Source: Microbacterium sp. Yaish 1
GTDB taxonomy: Bacteria; Actinomycetota; Actinomycetes; Actinomycetales; Microbacteriaceae
NCBI RefSeq assembly: GCF_002245215.1
Contig: NZ_NPMR01000001.1
Span: forward strand, 1,857,593 to 1,921,592
Reading direction: 5' to 3'
Length of the DNA: 64,000 bases
Part shown: piece by piece, positions 1-11,359 of the stretch
Numbering within the stretch: position 1 is the first letter of the stretch
Layout: each line of letters begins with the position of its first letter
Made by a program: the position numbers and the translations under genes
The notes under the pieces: model-generated
The model's database searches: none
Seen by the model: only the letters and a program-made list of their open reading frames with translations
Told to the model about the DNA's origin: nothing

Positions 1-457
1 GGGCGAAGCGCGGCGCGGCCACGACGTCTTCGGCGAGGGCCACGGTGGAGAGGTCTTCGGCGTGACGGCGCCGGCGTTCGGTGATGAAATCGGCGATGAA
101 CGACCGCACGCCTTCGCTCGCGTAGACCCCGGCGTGCGACTGGATGAAGTACCGGGTGCCCTGCTCGTCGAAGTAGGCCATGACGCGCTCGACGGCGGCG
201 CGGGGCATCAGCTCGGCGAGCACCGTCTCGTCGCCGGAGACCGCGAGGGCCCCGCCGTTGGAGATGGCGCCGTCGAAGCCGATGTCGAGCACGCGGGGGT
301 TGATGTCGCCGGCGGCGCGTCCCGTGCAGAGGTAGACGAGGTGCCCGCGTTCACGCGCGGCGCGAACCGCTGCGATCGTCGAGGGGGCGATCGTCTCGCC
401 GTGCGCGAGGATGGTGCCGTCGACGTCCAGGAAGATGATGCGAGATTGCGACGTCAC
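1..457 (-). CDS. HAD-superfamily (Cof-type) phosphatase, 3' end outside window
   Basis: A minus-strand reading frame of at least 152 codons runs off the left edge. Its product opens with the HAD nucleophile motif FLDVDGT near residue 10 and continues with STGR-like CTGR and SNGGA motifs, as in Cof/YidA-type sugar-phosphate or flavin-phosphate phosphatases. The GTG start at 457 is chosen because a TACGCT box ends 6 nt upstream; the adjacent GGAGG lies too close to serve as a normal ribosome site. It is clearly paralogous to the HAD gene at 1370-2245, sharing for example LDIGFDGA followed by TNGGA/SNGGA. Substrate unknown. The C-terminal motif is not visible. Confidence 0.85.
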   Translation of the reverse strand, partial: MTSQSRIIFLDVDGTILAHGETIAPSTIAAVRAARERGHLVYLCTGRAAGDINPRVLDIGFDGAISNGGALAVSGDETVLAELMPRAAVERVMAYFDEQGTRYFIQSHAGVYASEGVRSFIADFITERRRRHAEDLSTVALAEDVVAAPRFA

Positions 458-463
458 CCCTCC

Positions 464-469
464 AGCGTA
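464..469 (-). promoter_or_regulatory. -10 box TACGCT for the partial HAD gene
   Basis: TACGCT lies 6 nt before the GTG at 457, the spacing expected if the transcript starts at the start codon. It sits back to back with the mmuM box at 481-486. Confidence 0.5.
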
Positions 470-480
470 ATGCGGCGATC

Positions 481-486
481 TAGAGT
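481..486 (+). promoter_or_regulatory. -10 box TAGAGT for mmuM
   Basis: TAGAGT lies 6 nt before the mmuM ATG at 493 with no Shine-Dalgarno sequence between, suggesting a leaderless transcript. Confidence 0.5.
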
Positions 487-492
487 GACGGC

Positions 493-1377
493 ATGTCCGA
501 CGTCGCGACCGCCCTCGCCGACCGGGTGCTGCTGCTGGACGGCGGTCTGGGTACGACCCTCGAGGCGGGAGGACACGACCTCTCCGATGAGCTGTGGTCG
601 GCGCGCGTGCTGGCGGAGGCTCCGGCGGACGTCCGCGCGGTGCACGCCCGGTTCGCCGCTGCCGGGGCGGACATCCTCACCACGGCGTCGTACCAGATCG
701 GGTTCGACAATCTGGCCGCGGCGGGATTCGACGCCGCTGGCACCCGCCGGCTGCTGGACCTGTCGGTGCGGGTCGCCCGCGAGGGCGGGGCTGAGGCCGG
801 GCGGGAGGTGCGGGTGGCTGCATCCGTCGGCCCGTTCGGTGCGACGCGGGCGGACGGCAGCGAGTACACCGGCGACTACGGTCTCACCGTCGCCCAGCTC
901 GAGCGGTGGCATCGTCGTCGACTCGACGCGCTCGTCGCCGCCGGGCCCGACCTGCTGGCGGTCGAGACGATCGCCTCGCCGGCCGAGGCCGAGGCGGTCG
1001 CGCGTGCGGTCGAGGGCATCGGCATCCCGACATGGGTCGCGCTGTCGGCGGCGAGCACGGCGTTCGACGACGCGTCGCTGCGCGAGACCCTCGCGGCGAT
1101 CTCGCGCGTGCCCGGTGTCGTCGCCGTCGGAGTCAACTGCTGCCCGCCGGCCGCCGTGGCATCGGCGCTGACGTCGGCCGCGGCCGCGGCCATGCCGTTC
1201 GTCGTGTACCCGAACAGCGGCGAGTCATGGGATGCCGATTCGCGCGTCTGGACCGGCGAACCGGGCCACGCGCTGGCCGACGCCGAAGACTGGATCCGGG
1301 CCGGCGCGCGCATCGTGGGCGGATGCTGCCGCACGATGCCCGACGACATCGCCGCTCTCGCCCGCCGCATCAGATGA
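493..1377 (+). CDS. mmuM: homocysteine S-methyltransferase (MmuM-like)
   Basis: The 294-aa product transfers a methyl group, typically from S-methylmethionine or S-adenosylmethionine, to homocysteine to give methionine in the cytoplasm. The family's zinc ligands are visible: the NCC motif (Cys216) and the GGCC motif (Cys278-Cys279) near the C-terminus, together with the N-terminal LLDGGLGTTLE loop of the homocysteine-binding barrel. Length is normal for MmuM and far shorter than MetH. The ATG at 493 has a TAGAGT box 6 nt upstream and no obvious ribosome site. The stop codon overlaps the convergent HAD gene by 8 bp. Methyl donor is inferred from the family only. Confidence 0.88.
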   Translation: MSDVATALADRVLLLDGGLGTTLEAGGHDLSDELWSARVLAEAPADVRAVHARFAAAGADILTTASYQIGFDNLAAAGFDAAGTRRLLDLSVRVAREGGAEAGREVRVAASVGPFGATRADGSEYTGDYGLTVAQLERWHRRRLDALVAAGPDLLAVETIASPAEAEAVARAVEGIGIPTWVALSAASTAFDDASLRETLAAISRVPGVVAVGVNCCPPAAVASALTSAAAAAMPFVVYPNSGESWDADSRVWTGEPGHALADAEDWIRAGARIVGGCCRTMPDDIAALARRIR

Positions 1378-2245
1378 GGCCGTGGCGGACGAAGGCGTTG
1401 TGGATCCCGTCGTCGTCGATCGCGGTCGTGACCTCGTCGGCGAGGGCCTGGACCTCGGGCGCGGCGTTGCCCATCGCGATCGCGGTGCCGCAGACCTCGA
1501 ACATCTCGGCGTCGTTCCAGTTGTCGCCGATGCCGATCGCGTCGGCGGGGTCGACGCCCAGGTGGGCGAGCACCTCCAGGATCGCGGCGCCCTTGTTCAC
1601 GCCGCGCGGCGCCACTTCGCCCGAACTGCCCTCCGGCAGCGGGATCGTTCCCGAGACGACGGCGAAGTCGGGGGCGAGCTCGGCGAGCAGGTCGGCGACC
1701 GCCTCCGCGTCGTGGCCGAGGATGACGGCCTTGGCGACCTCGGCATCCGAGAAGTGGACCTCGTCGTCGAAGGTCTTCATCCCGACGCTGAAGAACTCGA
1801 GCTCGTCGGGGTCGGCCCCGGCGGCCTGCGCGTCCTCGATGTGGCGGGCGCGGTCGCGTTCGAGGCGGTCCGCGAGCAGAGCCGGCAGGCCGGGGCTCGC
1901 GAACATGCGGTCGAAGGACTGGTAGTACCAGTGGATGCCGCGGGCCTCGAACGCGGCGCTCAGGCGCGCGACCTCGTCGGCGGTCATGAGCCGCGACACG
2001 ATCAGCTCGTCGCCGACCCCGGCGAACGCGCCGCCGTTGGTGACGGCGCCGTCGAAGCCGATGTCGAGGATGCGGCCGCGGAGCTCGGCCATGCCCCGCC
2101 CCGTGCTCAGCAGCACGAGGTGGCCGTTCTCGCGGGCGCGGCGGACGGCGGCGACGGCGGATTCGGGCAGGTGGGTGCCGTCCTGCAGGAGCGTTCCGTC
2201 GACATCGAGGAAGACGGCGCGGCGGCGGAAGTCGGACGAGGTCAT
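1370..2245 (-). CDS. HAD-superfamily (Cof-type) phosphatase
   Basis: A 291-aa cytoplasmic HAD hydrolase. The four HAD motifs can be followed: FLDVDGT near residue 12, LSTGRG near residue 45, a lysine in GVNKGAA near residue 223, and GIGDNWNDAEMF near residue 245 supplying the metal-binding aspartates. The C2-type cap and length fit the Cof/YidA group, which dephosphorylates sugar phosphates or similar small molecules. ATG at 2245 is preceded by a GAGAGGGG ribosome site. It is the last gene of the beta-glucoside cluster, 83 nt below the GH1 gene but separated from it by a strong hairpin at 2271-2313. It may relieve sugar-phosphate accumulation; this is inference. Confidence 0.85.
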   Translation of the reverse strand: MTSSDFRRRAVFLDVDGTLLQDGTHLPESAVAAVRRARENGHLVLLSTGRGMAELRGRILDIGFDGAVTNGGAFAGVGDELIVSRLMTADEVARLSAAFEARGIHWYYQSFDRMFASPGLPALLADRLERDRARHIEDAQAAGADPDELEFFSVGMKTFDDEVHFSDAEVAKAVILGHDAEAVADLLAELAPDFAVVSGTIPLPEGSSGEVAPRGVNKGAAILEVLAHLGVDPADAIGIGDNWNDAEMFEVCGTAIAMGNAAPEVQALADEVTTAIDDDGIHNAFVRHGLI

Positions 2246-2270
2246 GCGATCCCCTCTCGGATGCGGAGAA

Positions 2271-2313
2271 GGGCGCGGTCGCGGGCCAGAAGGAGGGCCC
2301 CGCGACCGCGCCC
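2271..2313 (-). terminator. strong hairpin between GH1 and HAD genes
   Basis: A perfect 15-bp GC-rich inverted repeat (arms 2271-2285 and 2299-2313, 13-nt loop) follows the GH1 stop codon. There is no T tract, so it could be an mRNA 3' stabiliser or a partial terminator reducing read-through into the HAD gene. Confidence 0.6.
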
Positions 2314-2328
2314 GGTCGGGTCGGCGTC

Positions 2329-5732
<3,404 letters not shown>

Positions 5733-5807
5733 CGGGACTGCTCGCTTTCTGCCGCAGCATCGCGGCACTCGGGTGGAGGAAGCCGCCGTATCCCTGTTTC
5801 CGGGCAA

Positions 5808-5859
5808 CAAAAAAACCTGAACTCGTTCACCGCCGATCAAAGCGATGTGAGTTCAGGTT
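5808..5859 (-). terminator. conditional terminator controlled by the RAT site
   Basis: On the minus strand an 11-bp stem, AACCTGAACTC (5849-5859) pairing with GAGTTCAGGTT (5814-5824), is followed by a seven-T run and TTG. It lies between the antiterminator gene and the EIIBCA gene. The upstream arm overlaps the RAT sequence, so the two structures are mutually exclusive. Confidence 0.92.
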
Positions 5860-5884
5860 TTGCCCGCTGCCGCGGTAACAATCC
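5856..5884 (-). promoter_or_regulatory. RAT (ribonucleic antiterminator) site for BglG/LicT
   Basis: The 29-nt minus-strand element begins GGATTGTTAC and ends GGCAAAACC, matching the classical RAT layout of bgl and lic operons. Its 3' end shares four bases with the terminator stem. Binding of the active antiterminator would stabilise the RAT hairpin and let transcription continue into the EIIBCA, GH1 and HAD genes. Confidence 0.93.
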
Positions 5885-5893
5885 GGAGACTTC

Positions 5894-5915
5894 CGCAGGG
5901 CAGCGACGCCCTGCG
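5894..5915 (-). other. 8-bp hairpin after antiterminator gene
   Basis: A perfect 8-bp stem (5894-5901 with 5908-5915) lies between the antiterminator stop codon and the RAT. It may protect the 3' end of the short regulator transcript. Confidence 0.4.
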
Positions 5916-5919
5916 AGGG

Positions 5920-6831
5920 TCACGGTACCACGCGTGGGGAGTCTTCGCCAGCGCCGTTGGCCCCGACCTGCGTCGCGAGCCGCTCGACGTGGACGATGAC
6001 GTAGAGCAGCTCCTCGTCGGTCAGCTCCGACTCGGTCGCGGCGCGGACGTACGCCTTGACCTCCTCCGCGATCGCGTACGAGCGGGGATAGCTGTGCTTG
6101 GCGAACTCGAAGAACGAGGTGTCGGCGCTGCGCAGCATCGTCTTCGAGACCAGGCGCTGCAGCAGGAACTGGATGTGCAGGATGAAGCGCGCGTAGTCGG
6201 GGCTGTCGGTGTCGAGCTTGACGCCGAGGCCGTTCTCGACCGTCATGACGACGTGCTGCAGGCGGCGGAACAGCAGTGCGGCCGTGCCGTTGGGTTCGTC
6301 GCGCGTCGCGTTGAGCAGGTGCATCGTGAGGAACACGGCCTCTTCGGCGGGCAGCTCGCGATCGAGCGACTCGGAGATCGCCGTGGCCATGCGCTGCGCG
6401 GCCGAGAACTCGTGGGGATGCAGCACCCGCAGCTCGGGCATGTTGGTGGCAGGGATGCGGATGCCGTTGTCGAGCCGTTCGAGCACGAACTGGATGTGAT
6501 CGATGACGGCCATCGTGAAGAACCGGTCGAGGTGGTGGCCGAGACGGCGCTCCGCCTCGTCGACGGCGCGGGTGACGGCTTCGACGACGGGGTAGGGGAC
6601 ATCGGTGAGCAGCTGTCGCTCGCGGTCACCGGCATCCCCCGCATCAAGGATGAAGGTCTTCTCGACCTTGTCGGGGTCGAGGGTGTCGGAGGGCTTCAGC
6701 TGGAATCCGAGTCCGCGCCCCATGAGCACGCGTTCGCGGCCGTGCTCGTCGAGGGTGATGACGACGTTGTTGTTCAGCACCTTATGCACGACGGTGCCGC
6801 GCGGGGGCGGGGCGACGTCGTCGAGGTTCAT
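5920..6831 (-). CDS. BglG/LicT-family transcriptional antiterminator
   Basis: A 303-aa RNA-binding regulator. The N-terminal CAT domain contains KVLNNNVV and VLMGRGLGFQ, which bind the RAT hairpin. Two PRD domains follow, each with its pair of phosphorylatable histidines: in VIDHIQF and FLTMHLL for PRD1, and in FILHIQF and VIVHVER for PRD2. In this family, EIIB-dependent phosphorylation without substrate inactivates the protein, and HPr-dependent phosphorylation activates it. The ATG at 6831 adds about 14 residues before the CAT core; a GTG nearer the core is an alternative. It lies 35 nt above the RAT, so its own transcription is upstream of the control point. Confidence 0.93.
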   Translation of the reverse strand: MNLDDVAPPPRGTVVHKVLNNNVVITLDEHGRERVLMGRGLGFQLKPSDTLDPDKVEKTFILDAGDAGDRERQLLTDVPYPVVEAVTRAVDEAERRLGHHLDRFFTMAVIDHIQFVLERLDNGIRIPATNMPELRVLHPHEFSAAQRMATAISESLDRELPAEEAVFLTMHLLNATRDEPNGTAALLFRRLQHVVMTVENGLGVKLDTDSPDYARFILHIQFLLQRLVSKTMLRSADTSFFEFAKHSYPRSYAIAEEVKAYVRAATESELTDEELLYVIVHVERLATQVGANGAGEDSPRVVP

Positions 6832-6912
6832 GGCTGAAGTCTAGAGCGGAGGGCTCGGGAGCCGCCGGGCGCGGCGAATGCCGGCGGCCAGCCTTCGCGC
6901 AGCCGGCGCCGG

Positions 6913-6918
6913 TACCCT
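6913..6918 (+). promoter_or_regulatory. -10 box TACCCT for rlmN
   Basis: TACCCT ends 7 nt before the rlmN ATG, consistent with a leaderless transcript and with the ATG at 6926 over an upstream in-frame ATG at 6878. Confidence 0.5.
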
Positions 6919-6925
6919 GGATCAT

Positions 6926-8167
6926 ATGACCGATTCTGATCCCGTGCGCTCCACCAAGCCGCGTCAGGTGCGCCCCGCGACCGAGGGGTGGTCGCAGCAG
7001 AAGGACGAGTCCGGTCGCCCCCTCCTGCAGTTCGCGAGCCCGAAGCGCGGCAAGCCGCCCGTCCACCTCGCCGACCTCACTCCCGAGCAGCGCGTCGAGA
7101 AGGTCACGGAGCTCGGTATGCCCGGCTTCCGGGCCAAGCAGCTCGAGAAGCACTACTTCCGGCACTTCACCTCGGATGCCGCGGAGATGACCGACCTGCC
7201 CGCCGCCGGGCGCGACAAGCTCGTCGCAGGTCTGCTGCCGCCGCTTCTGACCGAGGTGCGCCGACTCGAGACCGATCGCGGCGACACGATCAAGTTCCTG
7301 TGGAAGCTCCACGACGGCGCTCTCGTCGAGTCGGTGCTGATGCGCTACACCGGCCGCATCACGCTGTGCGTGTCGAGCCAGGCCGGGTGCGGCATGAACT
7401 GCCCGTTCTGCGCGACCGGCCAGGCGGGCCTGACCCGCAACATGTCGGCCGCCGAGATCATCGAGCAGGTGGTCCGGGCGAACCGTCTCATCGCGGACGG
7501 CGGCCTCGGCGACCCGCGCAAGGTCGGGCACGAGGGCGAGCGCGTCACCAACATCGTGTTCATGGGCATGGGTGAGCCGCTCGCGAACTACGCCCGCGTC
7601 ATGCAGGCGGTGCGCACGATGGTCGACAAGGATCACGGCATCGGCATGAGCGCGCGCGGCATCACGGTGTCCACCGTCGGCCTCGTGCCCGCGATCCAGA
7701 AGCTGACGAAGGAGGACATCCCCGTCACCTTCGCCCTCTCGCTGCACGCCCCCGACGACCAGCTGCGCGACGAGCTCATCCCCGTCAACTCACGCTGGAA
7801 GGTCGACGAGGCGCTCGACGCCGCGAAGGCCTACTTCGACGAGACGGGCCGGCGGGTGTCGATCGAGTACGCCCTCATCAAGGACATGAACGACCACGCG
7901 TGGCGCGCCGACCTCCTCGCCGAGAAGCTCAACGCGCGCGGTCGCGGCTGGGTGCACGTGAACCCGATCCCGCTGAACCCCACGCCCGGCTCGATCTGGA
8001 CCTCGTCCGAGCCCGAGGTGCAGGACGAGTTCGTGCGACGGCTCAACGAGGCCGGCATCCCGACGACCCTCCGCGACACGCGCGGCAAGGAGATCGACGG
8101 GGCGTGCGGTCAGCTCGTGGCGACCGAGGACGACCAGCGCGCGGCAGACACCGTTCCCGCGGGTTGA
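6926..8167 (+). CDS. rlmN: dual-specificity RNA methyltransferase RlmN
   Basis: A 413-aa radical-SAM enzyme that methylates C2 of A2503 in 23S rRNA and of A37 in some tRNAs. The 4Fe-4S cluster motif C-x3-C-x2-C is present (Cys155, Cys159, Cys162, in GCGMNCPFC), and the C-terminal cysteine forming the protein-RNA intermediate is visible in DGACGQL (Cys394). The [10 protein letters not shown] motif after the cluster is typical. The first 45 residues are a variable charged extension. Cfr resistance enzymes share the fold, but context and overall motifs favour the housekeeping RlmN. It is transcribed divergently from the antiterminator gene. Confidence 0.95.
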   Translation: MTDSDPVRSTKPRQVRPATEGWSQQKDESGRPLLQFASPKRGKPPVHLADLTPEQRVEKVTELGMPGFRAKQLEKHYFRHFTSDAAEMTDLPAAGRDKLVAGLLPPLLTEVRRLETDRGDTIKFLWKLHDGALVESVLMRYTGRITLCVSSQAGCGMNCPFCATGQAGLTRNMSAAEIIEQVVRANRLIADGGLGDPRKVGHEGERVTNIVFMGMGEPLANYARVMQAVRTMVDKDHGIGMSARGITVSTVGLVPAIQKLTKEDIPVTFALSLHAPDDQLRDELIPVNSRWKVDEALDAAKAYFDETGRRVSIEYALIKDMNDHAWRADLLAEKLNARGRGWVHVNPIPLNPTPGSIWTSSEPEVQDEFVRRLNEAGIPTTLRDTRGKEIDGACGQLVATEDDQRAADTVPAG

Positions 8168-8210
8168 GGTCATAAGACGCAACTCCGGCCCGTCCGGACC
8201 CACCGGGAGG

Positions 8211-8216
8211 TAGCGT
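8211..8216 (+). promoter_or_regulatory. -10 box TAGCGT for aldo/keto reductase gene
   Basis: TAGCGT is 6 nt before the ATG at 8223. The GGGAGG just before it lies too far upstream (about 9 nt plus the box) to be certain as a ribosome site. Confidence 0.45.
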
Positions 8217-8222
8217 TTTCCC

Positions 8223-9236
8223 ATGGTTGAGTATCGCTACCTCGGCAACAGTGGGTTCAAGGTCTCGGAGATCACGTACGGCAACTGGGTGACGCATGCC
8301 TCGCAGGTGGAGAACGACGCGGCCATCGCGACCGTCCACAAGGCGCTGGACCTCGGCATCACCTCGTTCGACACGGCGGACGCTTACGCGAACACGGCCG
8401 CGGAGGTCGTGCTCGGCGAGGCGCTGAAGGGTCAGCCCCGCGAGACGCTCGAGATCTTCACGAAGGTGTACTGGCCGACCGGCCGCAAGGGGCCGAACGA
8501 CCAGGGCCTCTCGCGCAAGCACATCTTCGACAGCATCAACGGGTCGCTCCGCCGTCTCGGCGTCGACTACGTCGACCTCTACCAGGCGCACCGGTACGAC
8601 TACGAGACGCCGCTGGAAGAGACGATGCAGGCTTTCGCCGACATCGTCCGCCAGGGCAAGGCGCTCTACATCGGCGTCAGCGAGTGGACCGCCGAGCAGC
8701 TGCGCGAGGGTCACGCCCTGGCGAAGCAGCTCGGGTTCCAGCTCGTGTCGAACCAGCCGCAGTACTCGGCGCTGTGGCGCGTCATCGAGGGCAAGGTCAT
8801 TCCCACCTCGCAGGAGCTCGGCATCTCGCAGATCGTCTGGTCGCCGCTCGCGCAGGGCGTGCTGACGGGCAAGTACCAGCCGGGCCAGCCCGTGCCGGAG
8901 GGATCGCGCGCCACCGACGAGAAGAGCGGCGCGAACTTCATCAAGCGCTTCCTGAACGACGAGGTGCTCACGGCCGTCCAGAAGCTGAAGCCGATCGCCG
9001 ACGAGGCGGGCCTCACCGTCGCGCAGCTCTCGCTCGCGTGGGTGCTGCACAACGAGAACATCGCGGCGGCGCTCGTCGGCGCCTCGCGCCCGGAGCAGCT
9101 CGAGGACACCGTCAAGGCCTCGGGCGTGAAGCTCGAGCAGTCGGCGTACGACGCGATCAACGACGCCCTCGCCGGCGTCGCGGTGACCGACCCGGCCGAG
9201 ACCGACAACGTCTCGCCGAAGACGCGCCCGGCCTGA
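8223..9236 (+). CDS. aldo/keto reductase (KCNAB / YghZ-like)
   Basis: A 337-aa cytoplasmic NADPH-dependent oxidoreductase of the AKR fold. The catalytic tetrad is visible: Asp in FDTADAYANT (near residue 51), Tyr in the same loop, Lys in FTKVYW (near 81) and His in YQAHRYD (near 122). The GVSEWTAEQ and NQPQYS motifs match the voltage-gated potassium-channel beta-subunit-like group, which reduces diverse aldehydes and ketones. Substrate cannot be assigned. It is followed after 12 nt by the Nudix gene and may be co-transcribed with it. A second, different AKR lies at 43726-44616. Confidence 0.92.
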   Translation: MVEYRYLGNSGFKVSEITYGNWVTHASQVENDAAIATVHKALDLGITSFDTADAYANTAAEVVLGEALKGQPRETLEIFTKVYWPTGRKGPNDQGLSRKHIFDSINGSLRRLGVDYVDLYQAHRYDYETPLEETMQAFADIVRQGKALYIGVSEWTAEQLREGHALAKQLGFQLVSNQPQYSALWRVIEGKVIPTSQELGISQIVWSPLAQGVLTGKYQPGQPVPEGSRATDEKSGANFIKRFLNDEVLTAVQKLKPIADEAGLTVAQLSLAWVLHNENIAAALVGASRPEQLEDTVKASGVKLEQSAYDAINDALAGVAVTDPAETDNVSPKTRPA

Positions 9237-9248
9237 TCCGGGCTGATC

Positions 9249-9740
9249 GTGGTCACGACGAGCGCCGGCATCCTGCCCTACCGCATCGCTGCGGACGGCA
9301 CGGTGTCGGCGCTCGTCGCGCACATGGGCGGGCCGTTCTGGGCCGCCAAGGATGCCGGGGCGTGGTCGATCGTCAAGGGCGAGTACGATCCCGACAGCGA
9401 GGCGGCGCTGGACGCGGCCCGTCGCGAGTTCCGCGAGGAGCTCGGGCTCGAGCCCCCAGACGGCGAGTACGCCGAGCTGGGCACGTTCTCGTACTCGTCG
9501 GGCAAGCGCATCACCGTGTTCGTCGTCGACGGCAGTGCCTTCGATGCTTCGGATGCGGTCTTCGGGGAGTTCGAGATGGAGCGGCCGCCGCGGTCGGGAC
9601 GCACGGCGTCGTTCCCCGAAGTCGACCGGGTCGAGTGGGTCGACCTCGACCGCGCCCGCGAGCTGCTGGTGAAGGCTCAACGACCGGCCCTCGATCGGCT
9701 CGACCAACTCCTGGATGGGGAGAACTCCCCATCGCCGTGA
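9249..9740 (+). CDS. Nudix hydrolase
   Basis: A 163-aa hydrolase of nucleoside diphosphates linked to another moiety. The Nudix box is recognisable, ending in the AARREFREELGLE core with the metal-binding REFREE glutamates. The spacing between the leading Gly of KGEYDP and the next Glu is six rather than the usual five residues, a small deviation. The N-terminal TTSAGILPYR and the LVAHMGGPFW segment resemble the DNA mismatch repair / YtkD-like NTP pyrophosphohydrolase branch. GTG start at 9249, 12 nt after the aldo/keto reductase gene. Substrate unknown. Confidence 0.88.
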   Translation: MVTTSAGILPYRIAADGTVSALVAHMGGPFWAAKDAGAWSIVKGEYDPDSEAALDAARREFREELGLEPPDGEYAELGTFSYSSGKRITVFVVDGSAFDASDAVFGEFEMERPPRSGRTASFPEVDRVEWVDLDRARELLVKAQRPALDRLDQLLDGENSPSP

Positions 9741-9756
9741 CCGCCCGAGTGTTCCT

Positions 9757-9762
9757 ATGCTG
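9757..9762 (+). promoter_or_regulatory. possible -10 box TATGCT before the ESX-like cluster
   Basis: TATGCT lies 26 nt before the ATG at 9789, followed by a GGGGGGA ribosome site; no convincing -35 element is seen. It would be the promoter of the accessory cluster. Confidence 0.35.
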
Positions 9763-9788
9763 TTCCACGACAACCTGGGGGGACCGCA

Positions 9789-10091
9789 ATGGCCGACGGC
9801 GTAGACATTCCGCTCGACTCGATGCAAGCGCTCAGCGATGCGCTGAGCGACATCATCGCCGAGTTCGAGGACGCCGGCTCGCGCACCGGTGACCTGGTGG
9901 GTGCGATCGGCAACCCCCAGGGCGACAGTCGTCTCGCCCGTGCCGCCGAGGACTTCGAGTCCGAGTGGGACGACAAGCGTGAGACGCAGCGCCGAAACCT
10001 CGAGGAGATGAAGAAGCGCCTCGACGACGCCCGTGAGGGCTGGGAGCAGGCCGATCTGGAACTCGCGCAGAGCATGGAGTCAGCCGAATGA
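9789..10091 (+). CDS. small helical WXG100/ESAT-6-like protein
   Basis: A 100-aa protein predicted to be almost entirely alpha-helical, with two long heptad-like helices either side of residues 40-45 (IGNPQGD) and a single mid-second-helix tryptophan in FESEWDDKRE. Size, lack of signal peptide and helical hairpin plan match ESX/WXG100 substrates of type VII secretion, but the strict WxG turn is absent (NPQGD in its place), so assignment to the family is tentative. It is first in a tight cluster; its TGA overlaps the next ATG by 4 nt, so the two products are probably translationally coupled and may interact. Confidence 0.6.
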   Translation: MADGVDIPLDSMQALSDALSDIIAEFEDAGSRTGDLVGAIGNPQGDSRLARAAEDFESEWDDKRETQRRNLEEMKKRLDDAREGWEQADLELAQSMESAE

Positions 10092-11359
10092 CCGAGAACT
10101 CGTTCATCTACTCCCGTGAGGAGATGCCCTCGACGCCGGGTCGTCGGCGGGTGCGCAAGATCGAGGGTGATCCCGGTGCGATCAGCGCACGGGCGGCCGA
10201 CATCGAGTCGCTCGGCGACAAGATGGCCCGTGCGGCGGCGACCCTTGAGCGGTTCGCCGACGGCACCGTGGGCCGTGGCGAGTCGTTCGAGGCGGTCCGC
10301 GAGCAGGCGAAGGAGGTCTACGAAGACCTGCAGACGGCGGCTCGCCGGTACCGCCCCAGTGGCACCGCGCTGGCGGCGTATGCGACCGCACTCAGCAGCG
10401 TCCAGGCCGACAGCGACTGGCGGGTCGACGGTGCGAACCGGACGTGGCCCGAGGTCAACGAGGCATCGCGCGCCCTGAGCGGTGCGGAGTCCGACCAGCA
10501 CGAGTTCGACACTCAGGAACGCCTGCATCCCGACGTCGAGCAGACCGGCACGCGGCCCAGTACCGCCGGCGCGCAGGCCGCGTTCGACGCCGCGGTGTCG
10601 TCGTGGGAGGCCTACTGGGGAACCTACGACGCGCCTGTCGAGACATGGGAGTCGGCCTACGACACCGCCGTCAACAGCCTCGAGCGCACGAACGCCGACG
10701 GCGTGTCCGACAGCTTCTGGGACAACTCGATGCCCTTCGTCGAAGGGATGCTGACCGTGCTGTTCTACGTCGGCATCGTCCTGCTCGTCGTCGCGTTCTT
10801 CGTGACGGGTCCGCTCGCCCTCCTCGCGGGAGTCCTCGCGGCGGTGGCGGGCGTCCTCTCGCTGCTCGGCGAGATCGCGAAGCTGAATGCCGGACGCGGT
10901 GACTGGACGAGCGTCGCGCTCGCCGCGGTAGGCATCATCCCGTTCGGGAAGCTCGCGAAACTGGGCGACGTGGCCGCGGGTCTCACGGGCTCGGTGCGCT
11001 TCCCCCGCCTCACGGCCGCGTTCCGGCTCGGCGGTGAGGAATTCGCGCAGTACGGTCGAGCGCTGGATTCCTTCGTCGAAAGCCGGATGCCGGGTCTCTT
11101 CAACCGTTTCGACGACGCGGGTCAGCTCGTCTACCGCTCGCCGCACGGCCTCAACTCGCAGAACATGTTCCGCGGGCTGCAGACTCCGCTGTTCCTCGCG
11201 CAGGGCAACGGGTGGGTCGGCAGCATCCGCGGCGGATGGCAGGCGCTCGCGGGCAATCCGACGAACCTGGCGCAGGCGATCGGCGGCAGCGTCGACGCCT
11301 ACACCGACATCGTCTCGACGCTCCGTGAGGGTCGCGATCGCATCGCCGCCGCGCTGTAG
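10088..11359 (+). CDS. 423-aa protein with central membrane hairpin, putative ESX-type partner
   Basis: Not recognised as a named family. Residues 1-240 are predicted helical and tryptophan-dotted (for example WEAYWG and WESAYDTA near 175-200), resembling the long N-terminal domains of large type VII-secreted proteins. Residues about 218-255 hold two adjacent hydrophobic segments separated by a short turn (FYVGIVLLVVAFFV and LALLAGVLAAVAGVL). A C-terminal region of about 160 residues has no visible enzyme or toxin motif. It overlaps the upstream small helical gene by 4 nt and the next gene by 1 nt. Possible roles are secreted effector, channel-forming partner or scaffold. Confidence 0.6.
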   Translation: MTENSFIYSREEMPSTPGRRRVRKIEGDPGAISARAADIESLGDKMARAAATLERFADGTVGRGESFEAVREQAKEVYEDLQTAARRYRPSGTALAAYATALSSVQADSDWRVDGANRTWPEVNEASRALSGAESDQHEFDTQERLHPDVEQTGTRPSTAGAQAAFDAAVSSWEAYWGTYDAPVETWESAYDTAVNSLERTNADGVSDSFWDNSMPFVEGMLTVLFYVGIVLLVVAFFVTGPLALLAGVLAAVAGVLSLLGEIAKLNAGRGDWTSVALAAVGIIPFGKLAKLGDVAAGLTGSVRFPRLTAAFRLGGEEFAQYGRALDSFVESRMPGLFNRFDDAGQLVYRSPHGLNSQNMFRGLQTPLFLAQGNGWVGSIRGGWQALAGNPTNLAQAIGGSVDAYTDIVSTLREGRDRIAAAL

